From: Flavobacterium gilvum
GTDB lineage: Bacteria; Bacteroidota; Bacteroidia; Flavobacteriales; Flavobacteriaceae
Assembly: GCF_001761465.1 (NCBI RefSeq)
Contig: NZ_CP017479.1
Span: 2,790,001-2,854,000 of the forward strand
Length of the DNA stretch: 64,000 nt
Reading direction: 5' to 3'
The notes beneath the pieces are model-generated. The model was not told the DNA's origin. It ran no database searches and was given only the letters and a program-made list of their open reading frames with translations. The stretch's first letter is position 1. Each line of letters opens with the position of its first letter. A program made the position numbers and the translations under genes. Positions 59,408 to 64,000 of the stretch are shown piece after piece.

Positions 59408-60265
59408 ATGAAAAAAATAATGCTTACATTATCAGTTTTGGCACTTTTAACATCTTGTGTGTCCAAAAAAGAATATGCCGCTTTGGAGGCTAAACAAAAA
59501 GAAACACAAGATTTGCTTAATACTGCCACTGTAAAACTTAACTCTTGTTTAGAAGAAAAAGCAGGTCTTTCTGCTACTGTAGCTGGTTTGAGAGAAACGA
59601 ATCAACATTTGATAAGTACATCAAAAGATATGACAGTTTTGTCTACTAAAGGAGCAGAAAATATCGAAAAAGCCCTAGAATCTATCAAAGAAAAAGATTT
59701 AAAAATCAGCAGAATGCAAGACGCTCTTACCAAAAAAGACAGCGTTACTCTTGCAGTTGTTACCAGCTTAAAATCAGTTGTTGGTATGGATGATAAAGAT
59801 ATCGAAATCAACGTTGATAAAGGAGTTGTTTTCATCTCTATCTCTGATAAAATGTTATTCAAAAGCGGTAGCTATGAAGTAAATGACAAAGCAAAAGGAG
59901 TTTTGGCTAAAGTTGCAAAAGTTGTTAATGATAAACCAGACTTTGAATGTATGGTTGAAGGACACACTGATACTGATGTGTTAAAAGGAAACTCTTGTTT
60001 AATTGATAACTGGGATTTGAGTGTTAAACGTTCTACTGCAATTATCCGTATTTTGTCTAAAGATTTAGGTGTGAAACCAGAACAGTTAATCGCTGCTGGT
60101 AGAAGTTCATACGTTCCTTTGGTGCCAAATGATTCTCCAGAGAACAAAGCTAAAAACAGAAGAACTCGTATCTACGTAATGCCAAAAATCGATCAGTTCT
60201 ATGATATGGTAGAAAAAGAAATGAAAAAGCCAGGATCTACGACATCTGCGCCAGTTCAAAAATAA
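59408..60265 (+). CDS. OmpA-family lipoprotein (Pal-like)
   Basis: A 285-residue outer-membrane-attached protein. Lipobox LLTSC places the lipidated Cys at 17. A coiled-coil stalk (about 20-110, KKEYAALEAKQKETQDLL) leads to an OmpA-like peptidoglycan-binding domain (about 140-270) with VEGHTDTD and NRRTRIYV. It should tether the outer membrane to peptidoglycan. Own promoter (59372) and terminator; expression is likely high. Confidence 0.93.
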   Translation: MKKIMLTLSVLALLTSCVSKKEYAALEAKQKETQDLLNTATVKLNSCLEEKAGLSATVAGLRETNQHLISTSKDMTVLSTKGAENIEKALESIKEKDLKISRMQDALTKKDSVTLAVVTSLKSVVGMDDKDIEINVDKGVVFISISDKMLFKSGSYEVNDKAKGVLAKVAKVVNDKPDFECMVEGHTDTDVLKGNSCLIDNWDLSVKRSTAIIRILSKDLGVKPEQLIAAGRSSYVPLVPNDSPENKAKNRRTRIYVMPKIDQFYDMVEKEMKKPGSTTSAPVQK

Positions 60266-60286
60266 TTATTCTATATATATTCACTG

Positions 60287-60318
60287 AAAAACGCCTCGGA
60301 TTTTTTCCGGGCGTTTTT
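60287..60318. terminator. Bidirectional terminator
   Basis: AAAAACGCC-TCGG pairs with CCG-GGCGTTTTT around TTTTT; it serves both the OmpA-like gene and the convergent LytTR gene. Confidence 0.88.
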
Positions 60319-60320
60319 TT

Positions 60321-61058
60321 TTATTTTTTATACCATTCTAAAAAAGACTTTGATTTTAAACGGCTGACTTTAAATTCAAAATCATTTGCTTCGGGAATTA
60401 GAAGTTTAATTTGTGAAGTATTTTCTAAGCCTGAGATATACTTTTTATTGATAATGAACTTTCGGCTGATTCTGAAAAAAGAATAAGAATGAAGTTGTTG
60501 TTCAATGTTGTCCAAAGAATTATTGATTGTAAATTGTCTATTTTGATTGGTTAAAATGAATGTAGAGTTGGCGTCACTAAAAAAACAAATTACTTCAAAT
60601 GTCTCTATTTTTTTGATATAATTACCTGATGAAACTAAAAAAGAGGACTTAAATTTATTTTCGATATTTTTTTCCAAAGTTGTCCAGTCCAAATCATTTT
60701 GGAAATCTATTTTAAAAGATTCGTATTTTAGAATCATTTTGTCTAGCTTAGACTCGTCAATTGGTTTTAGCAGATAATCAATAGCGTTATAATTGAATGC
60801 CTTTAAGGCAAATTCATCATAAGCTGTTGTGAAAACAATTTTAGATTTTATCTGAATCTTGTCCAATATTCGAAAGCAATTTCCATCTCTTAATTTGATG
60901 TCCATAAAAACTAAATCAGGATGATTGTTTTCTTCAAGCCATTTTAAAGCATTTGCAACCGAAGTCAGAATGATTAAAACGGTGAATTTTTTATCAATTA
61001 ATAGTTTTTCCAATCGTTTTCCTCCCGGAATTTCATCTTCTATAATTACTGCTGTCAT
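60321..61058 (-). CDS. LytTR-family response regulator
   Basis: A 245-residue transcription factor. Receiver domain (1-120) with phosphoacceptor Asp in VFMDIKLRDG (near residue 53), Thr/Lys switch residues in VFTTAYDEFALKAF and YLLKPIDES. C-terminal LytTR DNA-binding domain (about 145-240). Its gene overlaps the kinase gene by one base (TAATG type), so the two form a two-component pair. Targets unknown. Confidence 0.92.
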   Translation of the reverse strand: MTAVIIEDEIPGGKRLEKLLIDKKFTVLIILTSVANALKWLEENNHPDLVFMDIKLRDGNCFRILDKIQIKSKIVFTTAYDEFALKAFNYNAIDYLLKPIDESKLDKMILKYESFKIDFQNDLDWTTLEKNIENKFKSSFLVSSGNYIKKIETFEVICFFSDANSTFILTNQNRQFTINNSLDNIEQQLHSYSFFRISRKFIINKKYISGLENTSQIKLLIPEANDFEFKVSRLKSKSFLEWYKK

Positions 61059-62401
61059 TAGGCTTCTAGTATTAAAATTGGAATATTTACCTGAAACATA
61101 CTTTGGTCGCTCACAATCTGAATTTCCTTATTTGTCAAAATTTTATATCTCTTATTGATATTTTGCAACCCAACTTGATTCGATTGGTCAGTAACCTTAT
61201 TTGAGACCGAATTCTCTAATAGTAATCCGTTAGATGATGTTAATATTTTAATTTTCAAAGGACTATCTTCTTCCATTGAATTATGCTTAAAAATATTGTC
61301 GATAATTTCCTGTAATGATAAAGATAAAATGTACTCGTTTTCTTTTGGCAGGACATTGATTTCAAACGTAAATGCATTTTCAAATTTTGCTTTATAAATT
61401 TCGAGATATTCTTTTATGAATTCCAATTCTTCTTTTAGCAAGACAAAATCATCATTTTGATTCTTTAGATAATGACGGTAAGTATTCGATAAATGATGTC
61501 CAAATTCAACAGCTTTTTTAGGGTTTATTTCAATAAAAGAAATCAGAGTGTTCAAATTATTGAATAAAAAATGAGGATTCACCTGATTTTTTAATTGCTG
61601 GTATTCGGCTTCTTTTTTTGAAAAAGAATTGGTTAAACTTTTTATTTTGAAGTAATCGTTTTTCAACTTGTTACTATAAAGCATTACAACGACTATCGCC
61701 GATGACGAAAATAATGAAATAGGATAAAAATTAATAATCATACCCTTAAAATAACAAGATATTAGCGATGCTGTAAGGGTTGTTATTAAATAGTGTTGTC
61801 TAAAAAAAGGAAAATTGCATATTCCGAAAATTACTAGAAATGCTATTGTGGTAAGAATTAAACAGGTTGAAAGTGTTTTTAATGATAAAAAAAATAAATG
61901 AACATTGAAATTTTGATGTATTGGAAGCGCTGTTAATATAAATACCACAACAAATTCCAACAAACTTATTCCTAAAACTAATTTTAAATAAAACATTGGT
62001 TTTTCATCAAGAACTAATTCATTTGTTTTTGATAAATAAATAAAGAAAATTAGGAATTCCAGAAAAAAAATAGAAACAGCGAATAATGTTTGGAGAAATA
62101 CAACTTGAAAATTATTTTGGCTAAGAAATAGCTTGTTAGAAAATGAAATAAAGCAAAATACCGAAGTAAAAATAAATAAAGCTGAAATTAATAAATTTCT
62201 AATAGTATCTTCTTTTTTCTGTTGTCGCTTTTCAAAAACATAAACGTATCCAAAAGAAATAGAAACAAAAATTTCAAAAATAGCAGCATTAATTCTCCAT
62301 ACCTTCAGATTAGCAAACGATCCACTAAGAATTATGGAAACAATTGAGATTATTAGTAAAGGTATAATCGTCAATAAACAAAACTTTTTAAATGCTTTCA
62401 T
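61058..62401 (-). CDS. LytS-like sensor histidine kinase
   Basis: A 447-residue membrane kinase. About seven to eight hydrophobic segments in the first 235 residues form the sensor. The His_kinase (PF06580) motif QLKNQVNPHFLFNNLNTLISF carries the phospho-accepting His near residue 278, and a degenerate HATPase domain (SLQEIIDNIFKHNSM) follows. Pairs with the LytTR regulator. It probably senses a membrane or envelope signal. Confidence 0.9.
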   Translation of the reverse strand: MKAFKKFCLLTIIPLLIISIVSIILSGSFANLKVWRINAAIFEIFVSISFGYVYVFEKRQQKKEDTIRNLLISALFIFTSVFCFISFSNKLFLSQNNFQVVFLQTLFAVSIFFLEFLIFFIYLSKTNELVLDEKPMFYLKLVLGISLLEFVVVFILTALPIHQNFNVHLFFLSLKTLSTCLILTTIAFLVIFGICNFPFFRQHYLITTLTASLISCYFKGMIINFYPISLFSSSAIVVVMLYSNKLKNDYFKIKSLTNSFSKKEAEYQQLKNQVNPHFLFNNLNTLISFIEINPKKAVEFGHHLSNTYRHYLKNQNDDFVLLKEELEFIKEYLEIYKAKFENAFTFEINVLPKENEYILSLSLQEIIDNIFKHNSMEEDSPLKIKILTSSNGLLLENSVSNKVTDQSNQVGLQNINKRYKILTNKEIQIVSDQSMFQVNIPILILEA

Positions 62402-62504
62402 ATCATTGTTTTTTAAAATTCAAATCAAAAGTCGTATGATTTGAATTTTATAAAAAAATAAAGATAGTGAAATGCATTTATTGGCTAGTGAATGGTAAAT
62501 AATT

Positions 62505-63125
62505 TTAAATAATATCAATACTCCCTTTTCCTTCTCTCACTACTATAGGTTCGTGTCCAGAGACATCAATAATAGTTGAACCAACGTTGTCTCCGTAACC
62601 GCCATCTATAACAATATCGACAAGATTTTGCCATTTTTCGAAAATTAATTCTGGGTCGGTGGTATATTCAATAACTTCGTCTTCGTCACGAATGGAGGTC
62701 GAAACAATTGGATTTCCAAGTTGACGGACTATTTCTAAAGCAATGGAATTATCAGGAATACGAATACCAACAGTTGTTTTCTTTTTGAATTCTTTTGGAA
62801 GACTATTGTTGCCGGGAAGAATAAAAGTATAAGGTCCTGGTAGAGCTCTTTTTAGTAGTTTGAATGTTGAAGTGTCTATTTGCTTAACATAATCTGATAA
62901 GTTGCTTAAATCGTGGCAAATAAACGAGAAATTGGCTTTTTCCAGCTTTACTCCTTTTATTTTGGCAATTTTTTCAAGAGCACGTGAATTGGTAATATCG
63001 CAACCCAATCCATAAACAGTATCGGTTGGATAAATTACCAAACCTCCATCGCGAAGTACTTTTACCACTTTAGCAACGGCTGCTTCACTTGGTTTGTCGG
63101 GGTAAATTTTTACTAGCTGTGCCAT
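62505..63125 (-). CDS. L-threonylcarbamoyladenylate synthase (Sua5/YrdC family)
   Basis: A 206-residue YrdC-fold enzyme making TC-AMP for t6A modification of tRNA. GLVIYPTDTVYGLGCDITNSRA binds the nucleotide, and KGVKLEKANFSFICHDL and GPYTFILPG follow family order. The ATG at 63125 gives MAQLVKIYPDKPSEAAVAKVV. Length fits the short YrdC/YciO form without the Sua5 C-domain. Monocistronic between the kinase gene and a repeat. Confidence 0.92.
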   Translation of the reverse strand: MAQLVKIYPDKPSEAAVAKVVKVLRDGGLVIYPTDTVYGLGCDITNSRALEKIAKIKGVKLEKANFSFICHDLSNLSDYVKQIDTSTFKLLKRALPGPYTFILPGNNSLPKEFKKKTTVGIRIPDNSIALEIVRQLGNPIVSTSIRDEDEVIEYTTDPELIFEKWQNLVDIVIDGGYGDNVGSTIIDVSGHEPIVVREGKGSIDII

Positions 63126-63155
63126 TTTTTTTGTTTTGTTTTTAAAAGTTTAATC

Positions 63156-63213
63156 TTTCAAGTTTAAGGTTTCAAGTTTACGTTATGCATAACTTGAAAC
63201 CTTAAACTTGAAA
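63156..63213. repeat. TTTCAAGTTTAAGG inverted repeat
   Basis: Arms 63156-63178 and 63191-63213 are exact 23-bp reverse complements (TTTCAAGTTTAAGGTTTCAA on the left). Related to the hisB-hisH gap repeat. Confidence 0.88.
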
Positions 63214-63221
63214 CATTTTTT

Positions 63222-64000
63222 CTAACCTATGATTTCTAATTTTGCAAAGCGTAACAATAATTTTTTTAAGCCACCAACTTCAAATTTGATTTCGGCTTTT
63301 TTGTCGGCTCCAATTCCCTCGAGATTGATGACTTGTCCCTTCCCAAATCGTTCGTGCATTACTACATTTCCAGCAACCAGTTTATTATCAAATAAATTAG
63401 CGTTTCCAGTTGCAGAATTAATTGCAGGACCGCTCGAAACAGGTTTCAGTTTACGTAAATTAATATCCGATTTTGGTTCGTTATCTGTAATGTGTTTTGG
63501 AGGAGTACTTCCAACCGGTTTTGCCAAGCGCAATTTGGATTTATCCACATCACCAAAAATATCACTGTCAATCATTGGCTTGTAGCGGTAATTGTTTTCG
63601 GGAGCCGTAAGGTATTCCAGATACTGTCCGTTTATTTCCTCAATAAAACGGGAGGGGTCGCTATCAGTCAGTTTTCCCCAGCGGTAACGGGATTGCGCAT
63701 ACGTTAAATACGCCTGATGCTCCGCACGGGTTAAGGCTACATAGAATAAACGTCGCTCTTCTTCAAGCTCACTTCGGGTACTCATACTCATGGCGCTTGG
63801 GAACAAATCTTCTTCCATTCCTACAATGAACACATGAGGAAATTCAAGTCCTTTGGCCAAATGGATAGTCATCAAAGCAACACGATCTTCATCACTCGTA
63901 TCTTTATCCAAATCGGTGGCTAGTGCTACGTCTTCCAGAAATTCTGCCAATGAACCACGAGCACCGTCAACCTCTTTTTGACCTTCAGTAAAATCCTTTA
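63222..64000 (-). CDS. UvrD/PcrA-type DNA helicase, C-terminal part, truncated by the window edge
   Basis: The reading frame is open from the right edge (first residues FTEGQKEVDGARGSLAEFL) to the stop at 63222, 258 codons visible. SF1 motif V VALMTIHLAKGLEF and motif VI RRLFYVALTRAEHQAY are followed by a PcrA-like C-terminal tail ending in the Tudor-like VVMHERFGKGQVINLEGIG. It unwinds DNA during nucleotide excision and replication restart. The N-terminal two thirds lie outside this window. Confidence 0.92.
   Translation of the reverse strand, partial: KDFTEGQKEVDGARGSLAEFLEDVALATDLDKDTSDEDRVALMTIHLAKGLEFPHVFIVGMEEDLFPSAMSMSTRSELEEERRLFYVALTRAEHQAYLTYAQSRYRWGKLTDSDPSRFIEEINGQYLEYLTAPENNYRYKPMIDSDIFGDVDKSKLRLAKPVGSTPPKHITDNEPKSDINLRKLKPVSSGPAINSATGNANLFDNKLVAGNVVMHERFGKGQVINLEGIGADKKAEIKFEVGGLKKLLLRFAKLEIIG

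Overview
The window is a piece of an AT-rich (roughly one-third GC by eye) Flavobacterium-type chromosome (Bacteroidota, Flavobacteriia). This rests on the gene set (fused 2-oxoacid dehydrogenase E1, DUF2911, DUF6155, a CAL67264-like membrane protein, bifunctional HisB and HisIE), on repeated TAnnTTTG -7 boxes ahead of genes with few Shine-Dalgarno sites, and on many long intergenic inverted repeats. The species cannot be fixed from the sequence alone.

Layout. 1-48 holds the first 16 codons of dnaX (minus). 214-5903 is a plus-strand polyketide/lipid cluster: FAD oxidoreductase, methyltransferase, type III PKS, then FabZ-like dehydratase, ketosynthase, ACP and phosphopantetheinyl transferase. 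The two halves are separated by a perfect inverted repeat. 5911-20232 is mostly housekeeping: an exonuclease paired with a CBS/DUF294 protein, NDH-2, two helicases, a mechanosensitive channel, a thioesterase and an M1 peptidase. 20507-28425 is a complete minus-strand his operon (G-D-C-B-H-A-F-IE). It is preceded by a His-rich leader peptide and an attenuator hairpin. 28782-43522 carries pckA, an AspT-type transporter, a fused E1, a 2OG oxygenase, a SUI1-like factor, a nucleoside phosphorylase, an SDR, a transglutaminase-like protein, ung, a MutS2-like ATPase and a DCC protein.

43531-52787 is the accessory part. A CRP/FNR-like dyad and a -7 box drive a predicted ~200-nt transcript that ends in a strong terminator. 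An IS3-family element has landed inside the loop of the ettA terminator. At the other end of ettA, an integrative island of about 5.8 kb sits exactly at the 5' end of the gene. The island is bounded by 36-bp imperfect direct repeats made of the first 12 ettA codons. It encodes a tyrosine recombinase, three overlapping small ORFs and a GC-richer, possibly structured stretch, and has been invaded by an IS21-family element.

52877-64000 returns to core genes: uracil permease, pullulanase, holA, a stand-alone HsdR_N protein, a GT2 glycosyltransferase, an OmpA-like lipoprotein, a LytS/LytTR two-component pair, a Sua5-type enzyme and the 3' part of a pcrA/uvrD-type helicase gene running off the right end.

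The most interesting items are the ettA-targeting island, the possible oxygen/NO-responsive short transcript at 43.5 kb, the his leader/attenuator, the unusual type III PKS cluster, and the dispersed palindromic repeats that fill most intergenic gaps, including four gaps inside the his operon.
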